A DNA stretch of 64,000 nucleotides from Natronorubrum halalkaliphilum (GCF_009834785.1 NZ_WUYX01000021.1:1-64000); one strand, 5' to 3'. Positions 45,893 to 55,190 are shown, numbered from the stretch's first letter. Notes: generated by a model not told the origin, from the sequence alone. Made by a program: numbers and translations.

Positions 45893-47866
45893 TCAGACCT
45901 CGTTGTCGCCCGCCCGGTGCTCGCTGATGACCTGATCGACCATCGACGCCTTGCGGTCGCGTTTTCGCTCCGCCGCACGGTCATGCCAGTCGTCGATTAC
46001 CGCCTCGACGTCGTCCTCGCGGGCGACGGCCAGTTCGTCGACCTCCTGCATGGCGACGTCGTCGCCCGGTCCGACGGGGATCTCCTCTTCGAAAAGTATC
46101 TCGTCGGCGATTTCGGAAAGCCCCCCCTGTTTCAGAATGACCCGCGGCTCGAAGTCGGCGAGCAGTTCGGCCGTCGACCGACCCGCACCGCTCGCGTCCC
46201 GGAGGAAAACGACGTCGTCGGATGCGATCCCGTACTGCTCGTCGGCCTCGCGAATCGCCCCCTTCGTGAACTTCTCGATTACCTTGACCGGGACCAGCCC
46301 CTCCTTTTTCGCCGAAACGTCGCTGAAGTTCGAGTGATCGAGCTTCCAGAGCGCCTTCATCCGCTCGACCTTCTCCTCGAGCGCGTCGACGTCTTCCCTG
46401 GCCTCGTCGCGTTCGCGCTCGAGCCGATTCGCCTTCCGCTCGAGGCGGCTCACTTCCCGATCCTTCCGGACTTGTGTGCGTTCTTCGCGACGCGCAAGCG
46501 AGAGTTCGGACTCGAGTTCGTCGATGCGTTCGTCGCGGTCCTCGATGCGACCCTCGAGGGTCTCGACGTGTGACTGGAGGCGTTCGACCTGCCGCTCGAG
46601 GTCTTTGATGCGTTGTTCCTCCTCGCTCAGCTCTCGGGGCTCGTGTTCGGTGGACTCCTCCTCGCTCTCCTCGTCGTCGTCCAAATCCGCGAGAACGGCC
46701 TCGACGCTCTCTTCGCCGGCGACGACGCGAGCCGTCACCTCGCCGCGGTCGAGGCCCGCGGGGAGTTTTTCGGCGATGCGTTCGAACTGATCCTCGTGGG
46801 CGTCGAACGCGTAGAGCGCGGCGGCCATCGCGTCGCGCTGGTGGTCGTCGTCGTACGGCTGCTCGCGCGTTCGGTGTTGTTTCTCGTCGATCGGAAGATC
46901 GCTCGTGGGCGTCCAGCCCGCAGCGTCGAAGCTCCGGCGGAACTTCTCGACCGTCTCGGGTATCGGAGTGACGTCCGCCGCGACGATGATCGGCCGGCCG
47001 CGCTCGACGATCCACTCGATCACGTCGGCGGTGTCGCTGGTCCGGGAACTCCAGACGTCCAACACCTCACCCTCGAGCGAGACGATGGCGGCCGCGGTCG
47101 TCGTCCCGGGGTCGATACCGACGAGGACGTGATCGCGGCGTTTGGCGAGCGGGTGAAACTCGATGCCGTCCCGGCGCTCGCGCTCGATTTCGACGCGGAC
47201 GTCGCCGGAGCGGTTCCGCGAAACCGGGATGTCGCTCGGGCGAGCCCGGACGGTGAACACGGCGTTTGCGAAGCCGCCGTAGGCCTCGCGGACGTCTTTT
47301 TCGTACTCGAGATTCGCCTCCTCGAGTTCGGATTCGACCTCGCGGGCCCGCGTTCTCACCGAGCCGTGGATCCGCCGGGTGTAGCGGTCCTCGCTCCAGC
47401 CGCCGCTGCCGGTCGACCGGCCCCTCGAGACCTTGACCTCGGTCGTGTCGGTAAAGGCCGAGACCTCGTGGCCGACGTTGTGGGCGGCCAGTCGGGCCGC
47501 GGCTTCGGCTTCCTGCATCGGGTCCTTGCCGTAGGGGATCCCGTGTCGTTTCGCGACGCGAGAGAGGGGTTCGGGCTGTTCGTCGCCCGTCACCTGGACG
47601 AGCTTCGTCCCGGAGGGAAGCGAGCCGAGGAAGTGGATCAGCTGGTCCTTGTCGGCCGCCAGCTCGTACATGTTGTCCGTCGCGATGATCGCCGGCTCCT
47701 CGTCGTCGATCAGTCGCCGGAGTTTTCGATGGGTGACGACGTCTCGGTCGACCTCCTCACCGTCGTAGACGGCGAGTGCGTACGAGGGTGCGTCGCCTCG
47801 CACGTCACCGCTCTGAATGTCGACTCCGAAGACGACTGCATCGAGGGCACTCGTTCGGGTACTCAC
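45893..47866 (-). CDS. DUF460 RNase H-fold protein with coiled coil
   Basis: A 657-residue protein of the archaeal DUF460 family. An N-terminal domain (about 5-180) is followed by an RNase H-like domain (about 240-350, VGIDPGTTTAAAIV with conserved Asp, later RDAMAAALYAF), then a long acidic and coiled-coil section (about 385-510, ERLQSHVETLEGRIEDRDERIDE and similar). A C-terminal domain follows (about 520-640). A nuclease role is predicted from the fold; no tested function is known to me. GTG 47866 (VSTRTSALDAV) is chosen because the TTTATACT box at about 47890-47897 lies about 27 bp before it. Its TGA stop borders a palindromic element. Confidence 0.88.
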   Translation of the reverse strand: MSTRTSALDAVVFGVDIQSGDVRGDAPSYALAVYDGEEVDRDVVTHRKLRRLIDDEEPAIIATDNMYELAADKDQLIHFLGSLPSGTKLVQVTGDEQPEPLSRVAKRHGIPYGKDPMQEAEAAARLAAHNVGHEVSAFTDTTEVKVSRGRSTGSGGWSEDRYTRRIHGSVRTRAREVESELEEANLEYEKDVREAYGGFANAVFTVRARPSDIPVSRNRSGDVRVEIERERRDGIEFHPLAKRRDHVLVGIDPGTTTAAAIVSLEGEVLDVWSSRTSDTADVIEWIVERGRPIIVAADVTPIPETVEKFRRSFDAAGWTPTSDLPIDEKQHRTREQPYDDDHQRDAMAAALYAFDAHEDQFERIAEKLPAGLDRGEVTARVVAGEESVEAVLADLDDDEESEEESTEHEPRELSEEEQRIKDLERQVERLQSHVETLEGRIEDRDERIDELESELSLARREERTQVRKDREVSRLERKANRLERERDEAREDVDALEEKVERMKALWKLDHSNFSDVSAKKEGLVPVKVIEKFTKGAIREADEQYGIASDDVVFLRDASGAGRSTAELLADFEPRVILKQGGLSEIADEILFEEEIPVGPGDDVAMQEVDELAVAREDDVEAVIDDWHDRAAERKRDRKASMVDQVISEHRAGDNEV

Positions 47867-47888
47867 GGGAGGGCATAGGGGCGAGTCG

Positions 47889-47898
47889 AGTATAAATC
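47889..47898. promoter_or_regulatory. TATA-like box shared by divergent genes
   Basis: AGTATAAATC reads as a TATA box on both strands. For the DUF460 gene (minus) it lies about 27 bp before the GTG start. For the plus-strand membrane-protein gene it lies about 60 bp before the ATG, implying a short 5' leader. Confidence 0.5.
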
Positions 47899-47944
47899 CG
47901 GCGCGGGTTTCGGACGCTCGACCCAACCACTAAGGATCGACCTG

Positions 47945-48034
47945 TTGTGTCGATAACATGGTTGATCGAGACCAGCCTGAGGAGGGAACTTGTGTCGATA
48001 ACATGGTTGATCGAGACCAGCCTGAGGAGGGAAC
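47945..48034 (+). repeat. perfect 45-bp tandem duplication spanning a start codon
   Basis: The unit at 47945-47989 is repeated exactly at 47990-48034 with no mismatch. Each copy contains ATGGTTGATCGAGACCAGCC, so the gene has two equivalent start codons 45 bp apart, in frame (15 codons). Perfect identity shows a very recent event. Confidence 0.95.
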
Positions 48035-48737
48035 CGATGACCCGCACAGCCGAGGGACGGACGCAGAACGGAGTCGTGAAAGCGATCCGGCGCGAGCGGC
48101 CGAGAGCGATCCGACACGGGCTTCCGAGAGCGACACACCGCTGACGCCCGACAGCGGTTCGGGACGAACACACGAAAACGCCCCCACACGAACTCGAGGG
48201 ACCGAGACGACCGGTGATTCGGTTGTCGACCTCGCCCGGCAGCCGGTCGTCAAGGCGTGGACGACGTACCTAACGCTGCTGTTCGCGCTGGTCGCCGTCG
48301 GATTCGGCCTCTTCGGCATCCTCAGCGACGCCGTCGACGAGGGAATCGTCGATACGACTGGCGGAGGTACGGGATTCGACGCTGCGTTCGAAGCGGCGTT
48401 TTCGATCCCGCTCACGGCCAGCCCGTATCTAGCGATTCTGATCGCCGTCTTCGTCGGTGCCGCCCTCGGCTGGCGACTCGAGCGTGACCGGTCGACGGCG
48501 TACGTGGTCGCCGGGATCGGAACGGGCGTCGCGGCGTTTGTTTTCTGGGTGCTCGCTGCACTGTTCGGTACGATTCCGCTCGACACCGTCGCTATCGATA
48601 TCGGCGGACTGCTCGTCAATGCGATCTTCGCGGGCGTCGTGGCGGGAATCGTCGCCATCGGCGGCGTCTGGGCGACGCGAACGCGGGGACCGGTCGTGCA
48701 CACCGACTCGCGGCGGGACGTGCCTCGAGAGCGCTGA
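47958..48737 (+). CDS. membrane protein with duplicated N-terminus, unknown function
   Basis: A 259-residue protein. The first ~92 residues are hydrophilic, rich in Asp/Ser/Arg/Thr, and include the exact duplication MVDRDQPEEGT at 1-11 and 16-26. Four hydrophobic helices follow (about 103-125, 148-172, 181-201, 212-240). Either Met1 (47958) or Met16 (48003) can start it; translation may use both. The hydrophobic domain has no recognised family. Divergent from the DUF460 gene. Confidence 0.8.
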   Translation: MVDRDQPEEGTCVDNMVDRDQPEEGTDDPHSRGTDAERSRESDPARAAESDPTRASESDTPLTPDSGSGRTHENAPTRTRGTETTGDSVVDLARQPVVKAWTTYLTLLFALVAVGFGLFGILSDAVDEGIVDTTGGGTGFDAAFEAAFSIPLTASPYLAILIAVFVGAALGWRLERDRSTAYVVAGIGTGVAAFVFWVLAALFGTIPLDTVAIDIGGLLVNAIFAGVVAGIVAIGGVWATRTRGPVVHTDSRRDVPRER

Positions 48738-48918
48738 GAAGAGCGCTACTCCGGTATCGTCGGTGTCGGTATCGGGCACCCGCTATCGCTATCGCTACCG
48801 CGACCCGCCCCTCACCGTGACCGCCGCCGGGCGAGCGGCCGGTATCTCACCAGCCGGATCGACTCGATGATCGTCGACGCGGACCACAAAGGATTTGCCA
48901 ACGTGTTGTCGTTCTTCG

Positions 48919-49734
48919 ATGAACGAGACACCGTTCGCCGAGACTATGCGAAAAACGAATACCGGAACTAACGCGGAGTCGAGTACGTCCAGACGGCAGT
49001 TACTCGAGCGCGTCGGGGCGACCGCCGCCACTGGCGCGGTCGTCGGACTGGCGGGCTGTCTCTCGTCGCTCGATACGGGAGACTGCAACGGCCACTCGAT
49101 CGAACCGGAAGCGGCTCTCGAAGGGGCCGATCTGGCGGACTGTGACCTGTCCGGCGCGGATCTCTCGATGGCGACGCTCACGGACGCGACGCTTCGCGGG
49201 GCGACGCTTCGCGAGGCGGATCTCTTTCTGGCGGATCTCGAGGGCGCAGATCTTCGCGAGGCGGACCTCACGGACGCCGCTTTTCTGGCCAGTTCGATCG
49301 CGGATGCTGACGTGAGGGGGGCGACCCTCACGGGTGCCGATCTCTCCGGGGCGGCGCTTCGTGGCAAGGCGTTCCCGGACGTCACCCTCGCCGACGCGAC
49401 GCTCGTCGAGACGGACCTCGAGGAGGCGGATCTTTCGGACGCGGAGCTCTCGAACGCCGACCTCACGAGCGTCAATCTCGTAGCTGCCGATCTCTCGGGC
49501 GCGGACCTCTCGAACGCGGATCTCACGGACGCGATCCTCGAAGCGACGGATCTCTCGGGCGCGGACCTCACGGGCGCGGATCTCACGGACGCCTACCCCA
49601 TCGATGCCGATTTCACGGACGCGGATCTCTCCGGAGCGACGTGGATCGACGGCTCCGCGTGTGAAACGGCGGACTGCGGCGATGGCCCCTCGCGAGTTGG
49701 AACGGCGTCGCTGTCGGGGTTCGGAAACCGATAG
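48919..49734 (+). CDS. pentapeptide-repeat Tat lipoprotein
   Basis: About 271 residues; Met at 48946 is an alternative start. A Tat signal (SRRQLLERVG) with lipobox LAGC precedes an N-terminal Cys (GDCNG). From about residue 70 to 235 come tandem pentapeptide repeats A(D/N)LXX, e.g. GADLSMATLTDATLRGATLREADL. These build a right-handed quadrilateral beta helix. Two cysteines (SACETADCGDG) close the C-terminus. DNA-mimic roles are known for cytoplasmic pentapeptide proteins, but this one is exported, so its role is unclear. Confidence 0.9.
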   Translation: MNETPFAETMRKTNTGTNAESSTSRRQLLERVGATAATGAVVGLAGCLSSLDTGDCNGHSIEPEAALEGADLADCDLSGADLSMATLTDATLRGATLREADLFLADLEGADLREADLTDAAFLASSIADADVRGATLTGADLSGAALRGKAFPDVTLADATLVETDLEEADLSDAELSNADLTSVNLVAADLSGADLSNADLTDAILEATDLSGADLTGADLTDAYPIDADFTDADLSGATWIDGSACETADCGDGPSRVGTASLSGFGNR

Positions 49735-49866
49735 GACCGACCGAAACTGTTCGGACGCCGATCTCGCTCGAGCGTCGAGCGCGTGGCTGCAGACGAAGGT
49801 TAGGGCTGGAACCGGCGTAGAAACTGACGGCCCAATCCATTTGTCGATGCCACGCATGCTGAGCGT

Positions 49867-50064
49867 ATGCCGTCGATATACAGATGTCAGTCCTGTCGCG
49901 CTCACTTCAGGGCATCCCGCAAACAGTGTGGCGTCTGTGGCACGACCGGTCTCGAGACGGACCGAGACACGTGCCCGAGTTGTGGGACGAGTTTCACCGA
50001 GTCGAAACACCAGCGGTGTTCGCGGTGTGGATCGGACGACGTCGAACTGGTCCAGGTGGAGTAG
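49867..50064 (+). CDS. double zinc-ribbon small protein
   Basis: A 65-residue protein with four CxxC knuckles: Cys7/10, Cys21/24, Cys36/39 and Cys51/54, enough for two zinc ribbons. The second ribbon (CPSCGTSFTESKHQRCSRCGSDDVELVQV) is typical of haloarchaeal zinc microproteins. ATG 49867. Convergent with the DUF389 gene. Function unknown; nucleic-acid or protein binding is plausible. Confidence 0.85.
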   Translation: MPSIYRCQSCRAHFRASRKQCGVCGTTGLETDRDTCPSCGTSFTESKHQRCSRCGSDDVELVQVE

Positions 50065-50076
50065 CCGGGTCTGGAA

Positions 50077-51429
50077 TTACGTATCGTCGTCCGCGCCGGG
50101 AGCCGTTGCCGGCGTGTCCTCGGCCCCGCCGGTCGTGACGAATCTGACCTGAACGTCGGTATCACCGGTGGTCTCCTGATTGATCCGTTCGTCGATCGCA
50201 GCGACGATTTCGGGGTCGTACGACCCCGGCGGACCGCCGATTTCGACGATCACGAGATCGATCTGTCCCGTCGCATCGAACGACGCATCGAACGGAAGGC
50301 CCTCCTCGCGGACTTCGACCTCGGTGCCGAGCAGGATGAGATCCTCGTGATCGTTCAGCACGTCTTCGGCCTGCTCGTCCGTCGTCTGTTCGAACGCCGA
50401 CATCTGATAGGAGGAGTAGGTAACCCCGGTCAGAAACAGCGAGAGGAGGAAGATAACGCCGACGAGGACCGCGACCTGTTTGAAAAACTGCCGCTGTGCC
50501 GTCGAGATTTCGAACCAGCTACCGGGGCGATAGCCGAGATAGCGGAGCGTCAGGAGTCCCGCGAGATTGACGCCGAGGAGGTTCACCAGGACGAGTACCG
50601 TCGATCCCAGTGCGGCGACGGGGAGTCCGTAGGCGAGGGCGACGCCGGCGGCCGCCATCGGCGGAACCAGCGCCGCCGCAATCATCACGCCGACGATCGC
50701 GATCGAAAAGCCGGTCGCGAGACTGAGGATGCCCGCAGCGCCGGCCCCGAGCGCGACGGGCAACAGGAGCAGTTCCGGGGCGATCCGTTCCGCGACCTCG
50801 TCGAGTTCGGTGATCTCTGCCCCGGGCGGAACGAGAAACAGCGCCTGAAAGATCCACGCGAAGACGGCCGCGGCGATAATCCCGCCGAACACGCCGGTGA
50901 ACTGATACTTCATGCCGGTGAGAAACACCTCCCGATCGTTGGTGACCGTCCCGATCGAGGCACTCAGCGCGGGACCGATCAACGGCGCGATCACCATCGA
51001 ACCGACCACGACGGCCGGCGAATCGAGCAGGAGTCCGACGGTCGCTACCACGGCGCTGATCAGCGTCATCACGAAGAACACGCTGAACGTCGGCGTCAAC
51101 TCGTCCGCTCTGGTGAGCAGTTCCTGTCTCGAGATCTGTTCCTCTTCGACGGATTCGGTGGCGTGTTCGTTCTGCAACTGCTCGAACTTCCGGGAGATAA
51201 CCGTCTCGGCGTCGACGACGACGGTGTAGGATTCCTCGTCGACGCCGGCGTCCTGAAGCGAATCGAGAACCGGTTCGACGGCGTTCGTCGGCACCGGAAA
51301 CGACACCACAGCGTCGTACTCTCGACTGCTACTTTCGTCGGTAACGACGTAATCGATCCCCTCGTCGTCTAACAGGTCGAGTATCGTCTCCCGTTTCCCG
51401 ATCGGGATCGTGACCTGAATGTGACGCAT
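50077..51429 (-). CDS. TIGR00341/DUF389 membrane protein
   Basis: A 450-residue protein. A cytoplasmic N-terminal domain (1-85, RHIQVTIPIGKRETILDLLDDEGID) precedes about seven transmembrane helices (about 115-345) with the family stretches VGSMVIAPLIGPALSASIGTV and AAALVPPMAAAGVALAYG. A C-terminal extracytoplasmic or soluble domain (about 355-450) follows. Function of the family is not established. ATG 51429. Confidence 0.9.
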   Translation of the reverse strand: MRHIQVTIPIGKRETILDLLDDEGIDYVVTDESSSREYDAVVSFPVPTNAVEPVLDSLQDAGVDEESYTVVVDAETVISRKFEQLQNEHATESVEEEQISRQELLTRADELTPTFSVFFVMTLISAVVATVGLLLDSPAVVVGSMVIAPLIGPALSASIGTVTNDREVFLTGMKYQFTGVFGGIIAAAVFAWIFQALFLVPPGAEITELDEVAERIAPELLLLPVALGAGAAGILSLATGFSIAIVGVMIAAALVPPMAAAGVALAYGLPVAALGSTVLVLVNLLGVNLAGLLTLRYLGYRPGSWFEISTAQRQFFKQVAVLVGVIFLLSLFLTGVTYSSYQMSAFEQTTDEQAEDVLNDHEDLILLGTEVEVREEGLPFDASFDATGQIDLVIVEIGGPPGSYDPEIVAAIDERINQETTGDTDVQVRFVTTGGAEDTPATAPGADDDT

Positions 51430-51573
51430 TTTCTATCACTCATCGTCCGAGAGCAAAATAGCTGGGTCGGAAACTGCATGCCGTCGTCGATCCCGTCAAA
51501 CCGGGCCGTCAGTCGAGGGTGCGTCTCGAGCGCGATCGACCCGCGAAGCCGGTTCTGTCAGCGTGGTCAAATA

Positions 51574-52500
51574 CTATCCGTCGGGGTACGGAAGCTCGAG
51601 CGTCTGACCGTCCTCGGGAACGAAGACCTCCCCGCCGAACACGTCGCGAGCCTGTTCGAGGTGATCCTCGGTGTGGCCGGCGTACCGCGATGAGAGATGC
51701 ATCAGGGCGAGCCGGCCGGCTCCGGTCCGCCTCGCGATTTCGGCCGCCTGTCGGGCCGTCGAATGGGCCGTCTCGCTCGCACGCTCGGCGCGGTCGTCGG
51801 CGAACGTCGCGTCGTGGATCAACAGCTCTGGGTCGTCCGCGATCTCGATCGTCGCCGTCGCGGGTCGCGTATCCCCCGTATAGACGATCGACCGGCCGGG
51901 CCGGGGCTCGCCGACGACTTGTTTCGGGTCGACGACGGTGCCGTCCTCAAGTTCGACCGACTCTCCCGCATGCAGTTTCGAGAACTTCGGACCGACGGGG
52001 ACGCCGAGTTCCTCCGCGCGTTCGCGGTCGAACCGTCCCTTGCGGTCGTCTTCGACGAGTGCGTACCCGACCGACCGGGCGTCGTGGTCGGTGCCGAACG
52101 CGCGGACTTCGTACTCGTCGGCGCGGTAGGCGACGTCGCCGTCGCCGACCTCGTTGATCCGGACCGGAAACGAGGGGCGGTTGCCCAGGGCGTTTACCAG
52201 CGACTTGAGCTGGCGGCGCGTCCCCTGGGGCGTGTGAATCGCCAGGGGGTCCTTGCGGTCGTTGAAATCCATCGTCTGGAGGAGGCCCGGAATCCCGAGG
52301 ACGTGGTCGCCGTGGAGATGCGTGACGAACAGGTGTGAGACGGAAAACCCCGTCCCGAAACGCATCATCTGGCGCTGGGTCCCTTCGCCGGCGTCGAACA
52401 ACAGCTTCTCGCCCTCTCGAGCGACGAAGATGCTACTCGGGTTCCGCTCGGTCGTCGGGACCGCCCCAGCCGTCCCTAGAAACGTCACACGCAATGACAT
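51574..52500 (-). CDS. rnz: ribonuclease Z (tRNA 3' processing)
   Basis: A 308-residue metallo-beta-lactamase-fold endonuclease that cuts tRNA precursors after the discriminator base. The zinc motif THLHGDH has ligands His61, His63, Asp65, His66. Further ligands are in FGTDHDARSVGY, YTGDTRPA and LMHLSSRYAGH. The exosite-arm region around 150-190 is present. Length is normal for archaeal RNase Z. ATG 52500 (MSLRVTFLGTAGA). Confidence 0.95.
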   Translation of the reverse strand: MSLRVTFLGTAGAVPTTERNPSSIFVAREGEKLLFDAGEGTQRQMMRFGTGFSVSHLFVTHLHGDHVLGIPGLLQTMDFNDRKDPLAIHTPQGTRRQLKSLVNALGNRPSFPVRINEVGDGDVAYRADEYEVRAFGTDHDARSVGYALVEDDRKGRFDRERAEELGVPVGPKFSKLHAGESVELEDGTVVDPKQVVGEPRPGRSIVYTGDTRPATATIEIADDPELLIHDATFADDRAERASETAHSTARQAAEIARRTGAGRLALMHLSSRYAGHTEDHLEQARDVFGGEVFVPEDGQTLELPYPDG

Positions 52501-52685
52501 CGCTCGAACCTCCGGCTGCCGTGACTAAACCCCCTTCGATGGACATCAGGTCGGTGGCCGGCGGTCCGCGCTCGAGAGTAAGCAGGAACTACTCGACCGA
52601 GCTGTGTCGAACCGATCCGGTTTCTGCGAACGAACTCGGCGTTTTACGTCTCTCGAGTCCGTACGGGGGAACGATACCACCCCCA

Positions 52686-53909
52686 ATGAGTTCGAGAGAG
52701 ACGTTAGGCACGATCAAGCGCATCGGTGCGATCCTGATCGCGATCGTGGTCGTGCTCGCTGCGGGGATCGTCGTCGGCCAAGCGCCCGCCATCTTCGGCG
52801 TCGAAACCGATTCCGAGGCGTCGATCGTGTTCGAGGACCAGCAAAGCGACGGAGAAACGGTCATCATCGACGGGGAGAACGTCACCGTCGACGAAACGGC
52901 CGTCGTCATCGACGAGGTCTCCCTCTCGGACGGCGGCTTCGTCGTTGTGACCGGCGGCGGTGACGATCCGCTCGCCGTCTCCGACTACCTCGGCTCCGGG
53001 ACCCACGAGAACGTGACCGTCGAACGCGAGGAAGACGCCGACGGAGAACTCGTCGGCCAGCTCACCGCGACGGTTCACCAGGATACCACCGGCGACGAAA
53101 CCTACGCGTACGGGGAAACCGACGGTGCGGAAGACCGTCCCTACCTCGAGAACGGGTTCCCGGTTTCGGACACCGCGACGGTGACGAGCGAAGACGACGG
53201 TGTGCTGGGAGACTCGTTCGCTGTCGACAGCTTCAGCACACCCTCCTCGGCCACCACGAACGAGACCATCGAGATCGTCGCCGAGATTTCCAACCCGACC
53301 GACCTCGGAACCCAGCAAAACGTCGATCTCCGTCTCGACGGTGCCCTACTCGAGCAACGGGCAGTGACGCTCGAATCCGAGGAATCCCGCGAAGTAACGT
53401 TCGAGATCGACACCGTCGGGACGCCGCCCGGCGAACGAACGATCGGCGTCTACACCGACGCCGACGGTGCGGTCGAATCGATCGACCTCGAGTTCCACAC
53501 TGAGCCCGCCGTCGAGGTCGTCGCTGCGACCGACGAGAACGTCACCCTCGACGTCGCGATCCCGGTCGACGGCTTCGTCGCGATCGAGGACGAGAACGGG
53601 ACGATTGTCGGGGCGAGCGATGCACTCGAGCCGGGCGAACACGCGAACGTTACCGCCGAGTTCGACGAGAACGCGACCGTCGAGGACGACGACGAACTCA
53701 CCGCCATCCTCTACGAGGGCGATCCGGACGAACCCGACGAGGCCTCGCCGTTCGAGCCGCAGGACGACGACGAGATCGAACTCGACGCGGACAGCGAATC
53801 CGTCGAGACGACGTTTACGATCGCGGACGTGAGGGAGGAAGCTGATGACGATGCGGATGACGATGGCGATACCGATGACGGCGACGACGCCGATGACGAG
53901 GAGACGTAA
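52686..53909 (+). CDS. surface-anchored DUF7282/CARDB-like protein
   Basis: A 407-residue protein with a signal-anchor helix (about 12-32), then a DUF7282-like domain (about 55-170; DEVSLSDGGFVVVTGGG, YLGSGTHENVTVE, DRPYLENGFPVSDTATV). A CARDB-type beta domain follows (about 175-270), then a second, more divergent DUF7282-like copy (about 280-385). The last ~20 residues are an Asp-rich tail. Family names are from memory. Likely a cell-surface or periplasm-like structural protein. The TAA stop comes from sequence resembling the inner part of a TACGG-family element. Confidence 0.75.
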   Translation: MSSRETLGTIKRIGAILIAIVVVLAAGIVVGQAPAIFGVETDSEASIVFEDQQSDGETVIIDGENVTVDETAVVIDEVSLSDGGFVVVTGGGDDPLAVSDYLGSGTHENVTVEREEDADGELVGQLTATVHQDTTGDETYAYGETDGAEDRPYLENGFPVSDTATVTSEDDGVLGDSFAVDSFSTPSSATTNETIEIVAEISNPTDLGTQQNVDLRLDGALLEQRAVTLESEESREVTFEIDTVGTPPGERTIGVYTDADGAVESIDLEFHTEPAVEVVAATDENVTLDVAIPVDGFVAIEDENGTIVGASDALEPGEHANVTAEFDENATVEDDDELTAILYEGDPDEPDEASPFEPQDDDEIELDADSESVETTFTIADVREEADDDADDDGDTDDGDDADDEET

Positions 53910-53974
53910 CTATTTACCGCCGATCACCAGAGACGGGGTCGGTGATCGGCGGTAATTGACTACAGTAAACCGTA
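53907..53974. repeat. palindromic element, TACGG family, left end damaged
   Basis: The stem ACCGCCGATCACC / GGTGATCGGCGGT and right end CTACAGTAAACCGTA are intact, followed by TAA (53975-53977). The left tip is shortened so that TAACTATTTACC of the element begins at the stop codon of the upstream gene. Confidence 0.7.
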
Positions 53975-53977
53975 TAA

Positions 53978-54086
53978 TACGGTCGAACAGAAACAACGTG
54001 AAGATCGGTCGCGCTACTGCGGCTGTCTCCGACGTCGACGGCCGCGAATTCGCGACCGACTACGTATTGACTGCTATCCGACGGTA
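53978..54086. repeat. palindromic element, TACTG family (109 bp)
   Basis: Flanked by TAA on both sides (53975-53977 and 54087-54089). Left end TACGGTCGAACAGAA; inverted right end TACCGTCGGATAGCAG. It is joined tip to tip with the TACGG element at 53907-53974, sharing the TAA. Its interior (GGTCGCG...GAATTCGCGACC) matches the copy at 58782-58972 closely. Confidence 0.75.
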
Positions 54087-54128
54087 TAACCGACCGATTC
54101 TTACCCGACCCGCTCCTATCGACTGGCG

Positions 54129-55133
54129 ATGGACGCGCCGCTGTGGACCGATACCCACGCCCCCGAGCTGGCCGAGTTGCCACAGGACGACGCTCGCGAG
54201 TACTTACAGCGGGCCGTCGACGAGCCGATCAACCTCCTCCTGCAGGGCCCGCCCGGAAGCGGGAAGACGGCCGCCGCTCGTGCGCTGGCTCGCGAAGCTC
54301 ATGCGGACCCGGACAACGACCTGATCGAGATCAACGTCGCCGACTTCTTCGGCCGCACGAAAACCGAGATCAAGAACGACCCTCGCTTCGAGCAGTTCCT
54401 CGTCGGCCGCTCGTCGATGTCCAAACGGGACATGATCAACCGCGTGCTCAAGGAGTCCGCGAGCTACGCCTCCGTTTCCGGCGAGTACAAGACGATCCTG
54501 CTCGACAACGCCGAAGACGTCCGCGAGGACTTCCAGCAGGCCTTGCGTCGAATCATGGAGCAACACCACCGAACGACGCAGTTCGTAATCGCCACCCGCC
54601 AGCCGACCAAGCTCATCCCGCCGATCCGCTCGCGGTGTTTTCCCGTCTCGGTGCGGGCGCCCTCGAGTCCCGAAATCGTCACCGTCCTCGAGCGAATCAT
54701 GGAGAACGAGGGCGTCGCGTACGACGACGACGGCCTCGAGTTCGTCGCTGGGTACGCAAACGGCAACCTCCGACAGGCCGTGCTGGCCGCCCAGACGACC
54801 GTCGAGGACGAGGGCGAGTTGACGATGCAGGCGGCCTACGAGACCATCGGCGAGGTCGGTCTCGAGGACGAGATCGAGGCGATGTTAGACGACGCCGAGG
54901 CGGGCGAGTTTACGGACGCCCGGAAGGCCCTGGACGACCTGCTCGTCGACGAGGGTCTCGACGGTGGAGAGGTCATCGAGTCGATTCTCAGCGTGGCACG
55001 GAAACGGTATCAGGGCGAGCGACTCGCGGAGATCCACCGGCTGGCCGCGGATATCGAGTTCGAGATGCACGAAGGCTCGAGCGATCGGATTCACGTCTCG
55101 CATCTGCTGGCCGAACTCGGCCGAGACGCCTGA
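54129..55133 (+). CDS. rfcC: replication factor C-like clamp-loader subunit (RfcC-like)
   Basis: A 334-residue AAA+ protein of the RFC small-subunit type. Walker A GPPGSGKT is at 40-47; the SRC (arginine finger) segment is RSRCFPV; the C-terminal collar domain is helical. The Walker B-like ILLDNAED (Asp126) has Asn127 where the catalytic Glu normally follows, so it may bind ATP without efficient hydrolysis (inference). RFC loads the PCNA clamp on DNA. Haloarchaea have several RFC genes and I assign this one to the second small-subunit type; the symbol is tentative. TGA stop borders a TACTG element. Confidence 0.85.
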   Translation: MDAPLWTDTHAPELAELPQDDAREYLQRAVDEPINLLLQGPPGSGKTAAARALAREAHADPDNDLIEINVADFFGRTKTEIKNDPRFEQFLVGRSSMSKRDMINRVLKESASYASVSGEYKTILLDNAEDVREDFQQALRRIMEQHHRTTQFVIATRQPTKLIPPIRSRCFPVSVRAPSSPEIVTVLERIMENEGVAYDDDGLEFVAGYANGNLRQAVLAAQTTVEDEGELTMQAAYETIGEVGLEDEIEAMLDDAEAGEFTDARKALDDLLVDEGLDGGEVIESILSVARKRYQGERLAEIHRLAADIEFEMHEGSSDRIHVSHLLAELGRDA

Positions 55134-55190
55134 TACTGTTGGACAGAACGACGTGAATCCGATTGTTTTGCTGAGGTCGTCACCGTGGGC
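55134..55190. repeat. truncated palindromic element, TACTG family
   Basis: It begins directly after the rfcC-like TGA stop (55131-55133) with TACTGTTGGACAGAACGACG, the same end as the element at 60396-60502 read in reverse. It matches that copy for about 57 bp and then breaks off. Confidence 0.65.
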
